Shown piece by piece: positions 36,230-47,144 of a stretch of DNA of 64,000 bases (the first letter of the stretch is position 1; each line of letters opens with the position of its first letter). This stretch comes from Choanephora cucurbitarum (taxonomy: Eukaryota; Mucoromycota; Mucoromycetes; Mucorales; Choanephoraceae), in assembly GCA_025331435.1 (NCBI GenBank), contig JAIWNI010000038.1, forward strand, positions 1 to 64,000. Direction: 5' to 3'. The notes beneath the pieces were generated by a model that ran no database searches, was not told where the DNA came from, and worked only from the letters and a program-made list of their open reading frames with translations. The translations under genes and the position numbers were made by a program.

Positions 36230-36999
36230 GCCTATATATATATTTTATGTCCTTTATTTTTTTTTCCCTTATGATTCACTCTTTATACATAGCTTTCTTA
36301 TTATTATATATATTATGTGTACATAATGTATGTTTCCTATCTTTTATATAACATGTATATGACATATTCGCATATCATTTCATACCCTCTCTCTCCCCCC
36401 CCTTTTTTTTCTCCATTGTAGTATATATTCATCTCTCTTTTTCTTTTAAATATGTTCATAGCCTTTTAAACAATATGATATCTTATCTATATATGCCTCA
36501 ACTTAACTATGATTCTTAATAAATATTTTTTTTTACTATTTCAACTGAATTTTCTTTTTTGGGTACTCATACATGCATCATACTAGAGAGAATGGCTTAA
36601 AGGAAAGCTTAATCCTATAGAAAGGAATGGTTTTAATTTCTTATGCGGGCAGACGAGCGCCGCTCCAACTTGTACATCATGTCCAGAAATGGTCATGCTG
36701 TAGTGTCATTGTTCACAGGTTTCCGAGACACAATATCTTGTAGGTGAAGCATGTTGCTCTATGCTCTATTGAGTTTAGTCTCAGAGAATAAAGTGGGGGA
36801 CATCAATAAAATTGCTTCTTAAGGATAATATCGTCTTTTTGTTGATTGGTTTCTTTTCATGTTTCTCTCTGTTTTCATTTTCTTTTGTATTAGCCAAAAT
36901 AAGCTTTGTGTAGATGGATAAGTTCATTCGTTTTTTAATTAAAAAAATGGCATTAAAATTATATGTAAAGATATATAAATGTGTGTATAAATAATAAGT
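36230..36999 (+). other. Convergent spacer between STE12 and ERG6
   Basis: 770 bp with AT-rich 3' UTR-like sequence, TATATA-rich stretches and T/C runs. No gene seen. Confidence 0.55.
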
Positions 37000-38238
37000 C
37001 TATTCAGGCTTTTTGGCAACAAAGAAGAACATAGGAGTAAACAAGTTTCTCTTGGCACCTTCCACCAAAGCATCAGCAGCAGTCTCCAAGAACTTTTGAG
37101 TCTCAACAGTACCTTGAGGAGCCAAACCAACCTTCTCCAAGACACGCACAAAGTTGGTAGTAGCAAAACGACCCACCTTTGTCATGGCCAAGGTAGTAAA
37201 GACATCCTTGACAGTCTGACACTTACGAATATCACCTTCAAGAGGATAATACCAGTTGATGGCATCACCCATGTTAGCCAAATCTTGGTTCATGATCACA
37301 TCAAATCCAACATTCTTCAGGGCCTGAAGACAGACATCTGTTCTGCGCATCTTGGGAATACCATTACCGATTTCGATACGGTGAGCAATCTCTCGGTGTT
37401 CAGGATTGCTTTCATCATACTCATCTGTCATACACCATTCGTAACAACCGAATCGACCTCCAGGCTTCAAGACACGGTAGATTTCACCATAGACACCTTC
37501 AAAGACAGGAGCATGGCAGGTGGCTTCAATAGCATAGACAGCATCGAAACTGTTGTCTTCAAAAGGCATTTCCATAAAATTACCCTACCCATTGAGTGTT
37601 TAGCTTTTTGCTCTCTCTCTCTCAATATTCTATTATTATTTTTACCTTGATGAACTCGGTTTGATCTTGTAATAATTCCTTAGCAGCATAATGTCTGGCT
37701 CTTTGAAGTTGGTAAGCATTGTTGTTCAAACCAGTGACATGAGCACCGGTAAAGTGAGCAATCTCACGAGCAGGGCCACCAACACCACAACCTACATCAA
37801 GTACACGCATATCTTTGTTGATACCAATGTTGGAAGCCAAGTAATGTTCGTGACGAGCAATAGCACGGTTGAACTCTTCACCAACATAGTAACGACAGAA
37901 ATGGAAACTAGAACCCCAACCTTCAAAGAAATGATTGAGATAACTTGAAGAAAAAACGCGTTGTTTTTAACCTTACCATATTCATAGAAATCAGTAGCCA
38001 AGTTATAGTAAGAGTTGACAAGGGAAGTATAACCATCCAGACGCTTATCTTCATCTTCCTTGGTTTCAGCTTCAGGCTTCTTCCACATCTTGAGGTAAGT
38101 GTCAGTGGCTACATTGTGAACATCGGCATTCTTAGATGACAAGTTAGCCAAAAGACCACTCTTGACCTTTTCACCATGAAGGGCACGAGCAAAAGCAATA
38201 TCTTCAGAATGTTGAGCTGAGACTGTACCAGTGGTCAT
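37000..38238 (-). CDS. ERG6: Sterol 24-C-methyltransferase
   Basis: Exons (minus): 38238-37977, 37920-37646, 37584-37000; introns of 56 and 61 nt; 373 residues, close to yeast Erg6. The SAM-binding motif [15 protein letters not shown] is intact. [14 protein letters not shown] and FHFCRYY (sterol-binding region I), EATCHAP and [15 protein letters not shown] also match Erg6. The enzyme moves a methyl group from SAM to C-24 of the sterol side chain (zymosterol or lanosterol/eburicol) in ergosterol synthesis at ER and lipid droplets. Codon use is biased towards highly expressed genes. Confidence 0.97.
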
Positions 38239-40019
38239 CTTGTATTTGTTGAAAATAATAAAGTAAAGAAAAAAAGAGAGAGAGAAAAAAAGAGAGAGGA
38301 AGATGAGAAGGGTTACTATTCTTATTATTGGTTTCTAAATCCAGACAACCTTGTAACCGGACAATGATACAGAACAAGGACAAGTAAAGCGGAAGTAAAG
38401 CCAGAAGATTTTTTTTGTGTGTGTGTGATTGCTTTATTTTATCTGCTATTTTACTGCGTCTATAGGATAACGAACTGATAGTTTATTTCGCTTCGTATGG
38501 GAATGGGTTATGGACTTCTAAATGTTGTTTTTTGAGGAAAGAGAGAGAGAGAGTAAGGATAGAAGAGATAGGACCAAGTTACCAATGCAGTATGATTGGC
38601 TGGATAATTCGGTCAGTTAATTCAATTTTATTACTTTTATTCTATTCGGTGTCTTGATATAACCACCGCCTTTTGACTCCCTTCTCCGTTGAAATGAGGG
38701 ATCAGATTGGCTAAAGGTCAGAATGAACTTATAGCGTGCTTTCTTCTTTAATGGCTCAACAGAGAAAAATAAATGATTTAAGGGTGATGGTAGAAAAGCA
38801 GTAATCATTAAAAAAAAAGCTCTGATCATTGGATCTTTCCAAAAAAAAAATGAAGGAGGAAAACGGTCAAATACCATGTTTCTCTGGAAAAGAAGCTTTG
38901 GATTGTTTTGAGTGAAGCAATAAAAAAAAAGAACTAATAGACTTCGCCATGCAATGACCTCAGGTACATATTCAGGGCCATACAGTGAACAAAGATCAAG
39001 AGCGAATGGCATGTGAATCGTCGATTTTTGTTGATGTTCAATGAAAAGGCCAGCCTTAAAAGGTGATTTTTAAGGTTAGTCATTCATCTTTGCTTACAAA
39101 ATAAACTCTATTTTCAATGTTGTACAAAGAGATTTCTTTAAAAAAAATAAAAAAGAAAGAGAGAGGACGGTTATCATAATGGAGAGTGCTTAAAGAAAAG
39201 TCTTTCTCTGCTTAAGCCACACTATAGTTCCTACTGGCAAGTAATTTGATTGTCCTTCTTCCCGAGTTAAGAAAAAAAAAAGATATTCAGGAACACTATT
39301 CGATTTAAATTCAGCCAAACGAGTATCTGAGTTGCAAAGAAATGCTTTCATATGAAACTTTTTATGCTTACAGACTACTTGAGTCAACTGTGTATCATAT
39401 ATACATTGCTATCACAAGTCATTTACCTCTCAAAAAAATGAAAGGAAAAGAGTAATGAAAAATGACTAGCAAACCCATCTCTGCTGACGTCTAGAGACCT
39501 TCAAGTAATTTTATAAGGTACTTTCTAAAGCAAAGTTTCTTTTCACTAAGTTACTAAAAACAAAGCGCAAATCATGTTGGTACAATTACAGTTGTATAAC
39601 ATTTGAAAGGCTAAATCGACAATTTCAGGCTGTATAACATGGTCTATATGAAGATTGCATGAGACAAGAAGAACTCAACATGGCAGGTACTCGCAGTCAT
39701 ACACATTTGAAGATATGAACGATATTCGCCTTTCTATTTCACTTATATTGAATGCATTGTTTTGGCTGTTTTCAGTCCTATTAAAACAAAACTAAGATAC
39801 TAATACCACTCGCAGATTCTTATCCCTAATCGAAAGTATTTTATTGTCTATGTAAAACACGTTGTGAGGGACTCAAGAGCAGATAAGCCAAAGCAATCAT
39901 TGCATTACATGATCATGCTAAACTATTCAAACCATGCCTACTAAAAGAGAAAAGAAACTCATACAACTAAAAGAGTTGTTCTATTGTATGCTTGTGTATA
40001 TGTCCATTTTATTTGGGAA
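38239..40019 (+). other. Gene-free interval upstream of ERG6
   Basis: 1.8 kb holding the ERG6 upstream region (A/G-rich tract at ~38265-38300, CT/GA repeats near 38540) and AT-rich DNA. Minus frames at 38617-39012 and 39190-39387 are short and without motifs; not called. Confidence 0.5.
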
Positions 40020-40752
40020 TCATTCGCCCATCATTCTTTCGCGGTTCATTACTTCCATCATCACTTGATTACACATCTTGGCATAAGGATTCTCATTGAC
40101 TGCAATCTGGCGAGCCAATGGATTGCCTAATTTAGCACCAATCTCAAAATCCTTTCTTGAGCCCACCACATCTCCCTGCTGTCGTTTGATCACTGCACGT
40201 TGAGTATAGGCCTGTCTCAAGATCTTGGGTTGTCCTTCTCCTGCATCCTCAATGACGAAATTGAGATCCTGTAATGCTTCGTCCAATTTGTTCTTCATAC
40301 GATAGATTTGTGCTCTATCATATTGCTATCATGTTATGGCCTTACTTCCTTGCATACATCTTGTTTGGATTTACCTGTTGTTATAGGCTGAAGCATAGTT
40401 CTTTTCCATATCAATACATTGGTTTAATATGGACAATGCCTTTTCTGTATCTTGGTCTTTTTCTACTAGCAGTACAGCTTCCTTCTCAAATGATTCTAAT
40501 TTAGCTATTGTCTCATCTGAAAATGTGTATTCTACAAAACGTTGGATCAGTCTCACCGGTGCTTTTCCGCACATGTGTCAACACCTTACTTGGATTTGAA
40601 TCCACTGTGCAAGAAATAGCGTCTAATGGTAATCCTTGATTTTCTAATAAGGCATGTTCTTATCAACCATACTATCCATTTTAAAAAATATTTCTGTATT
40701 ATTTACCTGGATTAAACATGAATTCTAAAACGGCATCATCTGAAATAGACAT
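40020..40752 (-). CDS. TTC36: TTC36-like tetratricopeptide repeat protein
   Basis: Exons (minus): 40752-40707, 40643-40590, 40531-40375, 40314-40020; 183 residues, like animal TTC36 (about 190). The start MSISDDAVLEFMFNPG matches the family's AVLQxIFNP opening. TPR units are visible at AYNNRAQIYRMKNKLDEAL and AYTQRAVIKRQQGDVVGSRK, followed by the family C terminus FEIGAKLGNPLARQ..NPYAKMCNQ. TPRs bind partner peptides; molecular role in fungi unknown. Introns are 58-63 nt and the small exons were placed by frame and similarity. Confidence 0.85.
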
Positions 40753-40886
40753 GGTTGAAAAATATAAAAAGAAGAGAGAAAAAAAAGTCCTTTATGCTGC
40801 GAATATACAAATTTCCTTCTTTTATGCAGTTCAAAGCGTGTGAAAACGTAAAGGCACTCAGGATGTAAGCGGAGATTGTATCTTTA

Positions 40887-42845
40887 TTAAGTCAAATTAA
40901 GGGATGATTTAAGTTGCTGTAATTCAGCTTGAAGTTTAAGACGTTCTTGACGTTCCTGCTCTAATTTGGCTTCAAACATCTGTCGTAATGCGTCTGTCTC
41001 GGCCTGAACAAGGCGGCGTACTTGGCCTGCATCCAACATGGCTGAATCGTTCTCTAGTGCTGTCTGAACAGAGGGCATGGATCGCTTAGGAATCACAGGT
41101 ACCGATTCCTCCTGTGAGTTGGTCTCTGTAGACGGTTTCGATTTAGCCAATGCATTGATCTTGGGAGGTTTGGCCATGGTCTGTAATACATCAGTAGGAC
41201 TCTTCTGGACTATCATCTCTCCAGGATGAGGAATAGGACGTGTGGGCTTTTGATCATGTACAGGTGAAAGCGGTGGTAGATCAGGCGAGGTGAGAGGGAT
41301 AGAAGGCATACGTTTGTGTTTGTTGGTATCGAGGCGGCGTGGAGGTGCCACAGGTTGTGTTTGAGGACGAGGAGGTAAAGTGGTAGGTCGTGGGGGTGGT
41401 GTTGAGACATCGCGTTGGGTCAGTAAAGAAGTAGGTCGAGTGCCTACGGGTACTGGTGGGGGTTGTGCCGGTGTGGTGTCTGGCTTAGTAGTAGCCTGAG
41501 GGGTTTCTGGTTTGACAACAGTAGCAGGTCGAGTACGTGTAGGTCGTGGAGGGGGCGAGAGGACTTCTTGATCTACTATCTGTGCAAAATTGGATGGAAA
41601 GACACCTATGTTGCCTGCTTCATTCTTTCCTTTCCACCATCCATCATTCTCCATCTGATCAAGGATAGTAACATATTCTCCTCGCATCAACTGAATTTCA
41701 TCTATTGTAGAGAGAGGAAAAGCATAATTAGGCTCTCTCTTTCTTTTTCTTTCTTTCTTTTTCTTTACCATCATTTTCAGGCTTGTAATCATGGATGACC
41801 ATGGCTTTGGTAGGAGAAGTATGGGTAGAGGATGAGGCTAATGAAAATAAAGATAAGTACAAATAGCACAAGCACAATCATGAATGCTTTACATTTAGAA
41901 GCTGTGGATTGCGTCTTGATAGGTTGAGGTCGAGGAGGAACTGCCATAGACTAGATAGATGAGTTAGAAAAGAAGCGTTGAGCATTCCCTCGATTTTTTT
42001 TTTTACCTGAGATTCAGCAGAAGAAGTGGTAGATTGAATAGAAGTACGATGACCACCTGTAGTAGAGGATCGTTTCAGACCCAATCCACCTGCTAAAATA
42101 CTGCCAATACCACCTTGTTTGACACCAAAAGCAGCTAATTTAAATCCATCCTCTAATCCAAACAAGAATGAGCATGACGTAACTTAACGTGTACACACGA
42201 TAGGCTTACTTTTAGATTTGCCTTGTTCATGCGTAGATTCAGATAATAATGTGACATGCTAACATAGAGATGAGTCAATTTCTCTTTTGTGGTTATGGCA
42301 AGTCTACTTTACATCAGCAGGAAATACACCTATCTTCCCATTCAAATCACCTTTCCACCAACCCTCTGCTACATCTTGGTCCAAAATAGTGATGATACCG
42401 TTTGCCTGAAGTGTCAATTCGTCTGATGATTGAGCTGTATAATCTTGTAAAACCATAGCTAGCTTCTTCTCTACCTCACTGGTTTAATCAAGACATTCAT
42501 TTTCTCTCTCTCTTTTTCTTTGAGCTCACCTTCTTCATGGGCTATTTTTTCAACAAACTGAAAGATAAATAAAATGAGTAAGAAAGAAAAAGAATACAAT
42601 GTGTCTTATTTACATTGCTTGGCACTAAACCAAATTCCTTTGAATTGTCCACTTTCTCTGCTAACCACCAATCTGGACTATCTTTATTCGTGACGCGAAT
42701 GATCTCATTGACCTTCACTGCCAGTTCATCTTCTTGGTCTGTTTCATGGTCATAGAGTACTTTGTATAGTTCTTATCCAATAATAATTTTAATCCACTTT
42801 GTAAAGTCATGATGGATATCTTGGTTTGAATTTACCTGCCTTCAT
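40887..42845 (-). CDS. Three-SH3-domain adaptor (CIN85/CD2AP-like)
   Basis: Nine exons (minus): 42845-42836, 42771-42614, 42557-42530, 42458-42313, 42258-42210, 42152-42007, 41950-41893, 41837-41769, 41701-40887; 492 residues. Three SH3 domains: ELYKVLYDHE..DWWLAEK..GLVPSN (1-60), MVLQDYTAQSSDEL..GWWKGDL..GVFPAD (~68-115), and MVIHDYKPENDDEI..GWWKGKN..GVFPSNF (~205-260). A long Pro-rich region with many PPRP motifs follows, then a C-terminal coiled coil (EAKLEQERQERLKLQAEL). This layout is that of CIN85/CD2AP/Cindr endocytic and actin adaptors. Exon 1 is only 10 nt and exon 3 only 28 nt. The acceptor of exon 4 (GCTAG at 42459-42460) was chosen as the only nearby AG that keeps the SH3 frame. 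Divergent from the Nudix gene. Confidence 0.85.
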
Positions 42846-43591
42846 ATGTATGTGCGTATATATATATTGAAAAGATAGAGAGTGAAAAAAGAAAAAAAAA
42901 GAGAGAAAAAGAAAAGAAAGATGGAATGCGCCTTATTGTTCAAATTTGTGTGCGTGTGTGCGTGTGCGTAATGCCTGTGTTTCAAAGCTTAAATGAACAA
43001 TGCTTCAAGCTGTGGTTATAAGTCCGCAAAAGAGAGACGTCTTTCTTTTTCTTTTTCTTTGTTTCTTAGAACGCATAAACAAACAAAGCATGAATAATGA
43101 ACTCCTACAATCAATTTAAGTCAAAATGAGACCAAACAAGCTATGCCTGCGACGAAATAAGTTTTCAGAAGAGAACTCGACTCTTCACTAAGACATTGAT
43201 TGCGTTGACGACTACAACTAAAAACATCTTTGTTGCTATAACAACTAACAGACTGTCAATTCAACTTCTCGGTGTAATTAACCGCCGGTTAAACAACTTC
43301 CGATCTTACCGTTATATCACCCTCTCTCTTTCTCAGTCTGCCTATAAAAGTTGATAAAGTACAATATGCTATTGGCATTGCATAGAGACACTCTCTTCCC
43401 CTTTTCCATTTATATACGATATGCTAAGGAATGATATTTGGGTAGACAGTAAAAGACAAATTCCTTGTACTCGGCACTTTTTCCGTCCTTTTTTTTTACA
43501 GGCAAAAAATAATAATAAAACTCCGGTACAATCGTATGCGAGAAACAAACGCTAACCTTCTGCCCCTTTTTACTTTTGATTTCCTTACAAA
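42846..43591 (+). promoter_or_regulatory. Divergent upstream region, SH3 adaptor and Nudix gene
   Basis: 746 bp between two divergent starts. It contains GT/GTGC repeats near 42950-42968, a GA-rich tract at 42880-42925, and a 33-bp copy of the Nudix gene's own start (listed separately). No further gene. Confidence 0.5.
42971..43003 (+). repeat. Truncated copy of the Nudix gene 5' end
   Basis: ATGCCTGTGTTTCAAAGCTT and the following bases match the first codons of the Nudix gene at 43592 (ATGCCTGTGCTTCAAAGCTT), then resume at ACAATGC after lacking about 9 nt. Only two base differences in the first ~29 positions. It would encode MPVFQSLNEQC.. and soon leaves the Nudix sequence. Confidence 0.75.
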
Positions 43592-44663
43592 ATGCCTGTG
43601 CTTCAAAGCTTAATTGAAGTTATTCAACAATGCGATACATTCCCCTATCCAAATGATACCAACTCTTCTTCTCTCTATCATCAGGTTGTGCCTTTCCGCC
43701 TAGGACCTTCTACATTAGGTCACCTATTGCCTGAAGTAGTCTCCAGCCTAAAAGAATATAACCAACAACAGACACCTTCCCCTTTTGTTATTTCGGATCA
43801 GGCGGTTGAGTTTGCTGAATGGGTACAGGGTGCAGCTGATCGTACAGCTGTCATGGAAAAGCTGATGACCACATGGCGAACCAACCAAGTATGGCCTGCA
43901 TTGGCTGGTTGGCGAAACGAGCTCTATCCTGTTTATGGCGATCCTGCTGAGCCAGAGAGCATTGCGTTTGTGATGGAACGTGCAGCCACACCTCTGTTTG
44001 GCATCTCTACATTTGGTGTTCATCTCAATGCCTTTACACGCGATAAAAAAGATGGTTCTATCTTGATGTGGGTAGCTAAACGATCCCTTACAAAACAAAC
44101 TTGGCCTGGTTTGTTAGATAACTGTGTAAAGACGTTTTGGAAACAAAAGAAAAAGAGAGTATCGCTGTACTCATATTAACTTTAGGTTGCTGGTGGCATT
44201 TCTTATGGTTATTCAGTTAGAGATACAATCATAAAGGAATGTGAAGAAGAAGCCAGTATACCCCGTGCTTTGGCTTGCCATGTAATATCCCTCTATGAAA
44301 ATACTGATAGGATATACTCATCTTGATAGATAGGCTAAAAGTACCAATGTGATCACTTATTATTCTGTCACCTCCAATGGATTGCAACCCGAGACTCAGT
44401 ACATATTTGATTTAGAATTGCCTGACGATTTCAGTCCTACACCTTCTGATGGTGAAGTCGATTGTTTCTATCAATGGCCTTTAAGTAAAGTGAAAGAAAC
44501 CATCTTGAATAACGAATGGAAGCCCAACTGTGCACTTGTGGCCATTGATTTTATGATACGCCATGCTTATATCACACCAGATGAAGAACCTGATTATATC
44601 GATCTTACTTATCGATTGCATCGCACATTAGAATTCCCTACACCCAAACGATCTTTAAAATAA
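43592..44663 (+). CDS. DUF4743-type Nudix hydrolase (Tnr3 N-terminal/YJR142W family)
   Basis: Exons 43592-44125, 44186-44281, 44334-44663; introns of 60 and 52 nt; 319 residues. The N-terminal half (VVPFRLGPSTLGHLLPEVV, GWRNELYPVYGDP) is the DUF4743 domain. The Nudix box is degenerate but of this family's form: VAGGISYGYSVRDTIIKECEEEA. The first Glu of the classic box is Tyr here and Arg is Lys, while KECEEEA keeps the metal-binding acidic cluster. Relatives in yeast, plants and fission yeast (Tnr3) hydrolyse damaged thiamine diphosphate; I infer this role. The second splice join (CAT|GCTAAAAGT) is the best in-frame option. Its stop lies 22 bp from the stop of the facing hydratase gene. Confidence 0.88.
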
Positions 44664-44685
44664 ATAATGTGTACTTTTTTATTAT

Positions 44686-45689
44686 TTAAAGCTTAGAAGC
44701 ATGTTGCTTCTTGTAAAGTGTAGCATAACCATTACTGACAACAACCACATCTCTCTCTTTCACCTTGGCGACAAAGATAACACCTTCTGTCTTGGGATCT
44801 TGACTGTCTACCTTCCACATATAGATCTCGATGGTTTCACCAGGAAACACAGGAGAGGCAAATCGACCTTCAATCGACTTGAAACGAAGAGGATCATTAT
44901 CACCCAAGGCCTTGATGATGGCATGACCACAGGCACCATAGGTACAAAGACCATGAAGGATAGGCTTAGGGAAACCAATGGTGGGGGCTAGAGCAGTATC
45001 GATGTGAAGAGGGTTATAGTCGCCTGAGAGACGATAGATTTGTGCTTGGTTGATTGTGGTAGCGAATACCTCCACAGCATCAGGGTTACGCTTAGGAGGG
45101 TTATAGGTCACGCCCTTGGGTCCCTTGGGGCCATTCCAACCACCATAACCACGAACAAAAGATTTAGAGACCATACGACAGTAAAGTGTCTTTTCTTCTT
45201 TATCATAAAGATCGACTGTTGATTCAATCACCATACCAGAACCTTTATCATAGACACCAGTACATTTCTTCTTGGCACTGAATTCACCACCATCTACAGG
45301 GAAAGGTTTAAAGACCTCGAGAGATTGTTCACCATGCACAATCTTGTTGGGGTCATAATGAGGCATACCGGGCAATGTACCTTTACCTTGAGCACGTTCC
45401 TTAAAGAGGTTGACATTATAATCATCACCCTTCAAGAGAAGGACAAGAGGGTAGGTAGGAAGAGGAGCAAAATCCTTATCTACAATAACATAAGTAAGTA
45501 CGACAAACCAAAAAAAAGAAGCATCGTATCTTTCTTACCTAATTCATACAAATACTTTAATTCATCTTCCTTTACACCTACACCAAGTGCATAGAGCAAG
45601 AAATCACGTCTGTTACAAACAACCTTTTCTGATTCAAATTCATGGCCAACAGCCTTGTCAAGGTCTACTTTAAATCCTTCCACGGGCAT
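44686..45689 (-). CDS. Peroxisomal (R)-specific enoyl-CoA hydratase 2 (MaoC-like)
   Basis: Exons (minus): 45689-45539 and 45479-44686; 59-nt intron joining G|AT; 314 residues. The C-terminal hot-dog domain carries the hydratase 2 motif YRLSGDYNPLHIDTALA with catalytic Asp and His, and FPKPILHGLCTYG. The N-terminal half is the non-catalytic hot-dog domain. The protein ends in SKL, a perfect PTS1 peroxisomal signal. It hydrates trans-2-enoyl-CoA to (3R)-hydroxyacyl-CoA in beta-oxidation. Here the activity is a stand-alone protein rather than the C-terminal part of the multifunctional Fox2/MFE2; whether Fox2 also exists cannot be seen from the window. Tail-to-tail with the Nudix gene. Confidence 0.93.
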
Positions 45690-45950
45690 TATGTTATTAA
45701 TGGGAAAAAATTAAAGAAGAAATGAAAGATGTTGAATAAGCCTTTATATATTAAATGAATGGAATATTTCTGCTGACGAATGGATTTTCGCACACCTTTT
45801 TTTTTCTCCCCCACAATTTTGTACTCCCTTCACATCGAGATGGGCTCTCTCATGCATGAAAAATAACAATGAAAATGAAAATTGGTGTGACTTTCATTTT
45901 TCTTTTCTTACAACACTCCCTTTTTCTTCTTTTTTTTTCTTTAAATACAA

Positions 45951-46292
45951 ATGATACCAGAAGAAGAATATGGATTGTTGTCACAACAACCAGATGAAGT
46001 ATCCGATAATGAACAAGAAGAAGCTATAGAGTTTGTTTCTTATGCTGAGAGTGACGATGACGATGAAGATCCTTATTTTATGCCTGAACATAATAAACGT
46101 ACTAGTACTTGGTCATTTCTAAGGTAAGACACACTAGTACTATCATTTCATTCAACTCATCCCGCAATCAATAGAATGACTTGTGCACCTATTCAAGTAG
46201 TACGCTTCGCGATACCCACTCTTTGTATCTTGATAATCATTACTTATACCATAGCTATTGGCGTCTTGACAGAGAAAAAGAAATCACCTTAG
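45951..46292 (+). CDS. Small acidic single-pass membrane protein, unknown family
   Basis: Two exons, 45951-46123 and 46175-46292, joined AG|A across a 51-nt GTAAGA..ATAG intron; 96 residues. The N-terminal ~45 residues are very acidic (SDDDDEDPY and many Glu). After a short basic link (HNKRTSTWSFLR) comes one hydrophobic helix (FAIPTLCILIIITYTIAIGV) and a basic tail TEKKKSP. The acidic soluble part and the near-C-terminal helix suggest a tail-anchored protein. I do not recognise the family. The T/C-rich leader directly before the ATG and the consensus intron support a real gene. It lies 127 bp upstream of the HIG1 gene on the same strand. Confidence 0.6.
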
Positions 46293-46419
46293 CGCCTATT
46301 TCTTTTTTTTATGCAAAAAAAAAAAGTACTAAACCCAGATTTGATTTAAAAAAAAAAATAAGCCCTGGGTTTGAGTGGATACTACGCGTTTTTTTTTTTT
46401 ACTTTTTTTTTTCTAAATA

Positions 46420-46818
46420 ATGACCAATAAAGAATACACTCGAGAAGATCTTGATCGTATGAGAATTGCGATGGAAGGCGAATCTGCCTTGGACAAGATC
46501 AAGAGAAAGTCAAAAGAAGAACCACTTGTACCAGCAGGTAAAATACATGCACTTTTACACTATTGTTTTATTGATTGAAATAAAAAGGTGTGGCTCTTAC
46601 TTGTTTTGCTCTTGTGGCTGCCACTGTGGGTGTCAAGACAGGAAACAGAGCTTATGCTAATAACATGTTTCGTCTGAGAGGTAACGATAACAAACTGATG
46701 CATGAGAGTATCTTGTTCATCTTCCTATTATTTAGTGGCTGCTCAAGGTTTTACTGTGTTGGCCATGGTGGGAGGTTCACTTTATTATCAATATAAAGAA
46801 AAGGAAGGAAAGAATTAG
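46420..46818 (+). CDS. HIG1-domain protein (Rcf1/HIGD type)
   Basis: Three exons: 46420-46537, 46588-46680, 46736-46818; introns of 50 and 55 nt; 97 residues. The segment DKIKRKSKEEPLVPAGVAL leads into two hydrophobic helices (TCFALVAATVGV and FTVLAMVGGSLYY) linked by a basic loop with MFRLRVAAQ, fitting the RxxxQ core of the HIG1 signature. Rcf1/HIGD proteins bind cytochrome c oxidase in the inner mitochondrial membrane and help supercomplex assembly. Length is that of short HIG1 proteins rather than full yeast Rcf1 (159 residues). Short T-rich leader with the start in AATAATGACC. Confidence 0.87.
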
Positions 46819-47144
46819 ACATGACTAGTTATATATGTATATACATAAAGAATTGCCATTTTATGGGAGATCATGTAGTTGGACAAAGGTTTATGTGATC
46901 GCATTGACAATTTATGAAATGGAGAGACGGACTTGATCTCAAAAAGATGACATATAGGCAACTAGCTTTAGTGCTCTAAAAAAGTACTTTAAAAATCAGA
47001 TAAATAGAATGATATTCACCTTGCCTCTTTGCTGACACTATGAGTAACCGTTGTACTGAAGCAGAAAAAAAATGTGTATTACACTCCAGTGAGAGAAAAT
47101 ATGTAAAGACAAAATTACAAATTTATTTAGTGTTACACTCAATT
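46819..47144 (+). other. Convergent 3' spacer
   Basis: 326 bp between the HIG1 gene and the homeodomain gene's stop; AT-rich, nothing recognisable. Confidence 0.55.

Noticed and set aside
37096..37650. 184-codon plus-strand frame
   Set aside because: Antisense to ERG6; no motif.
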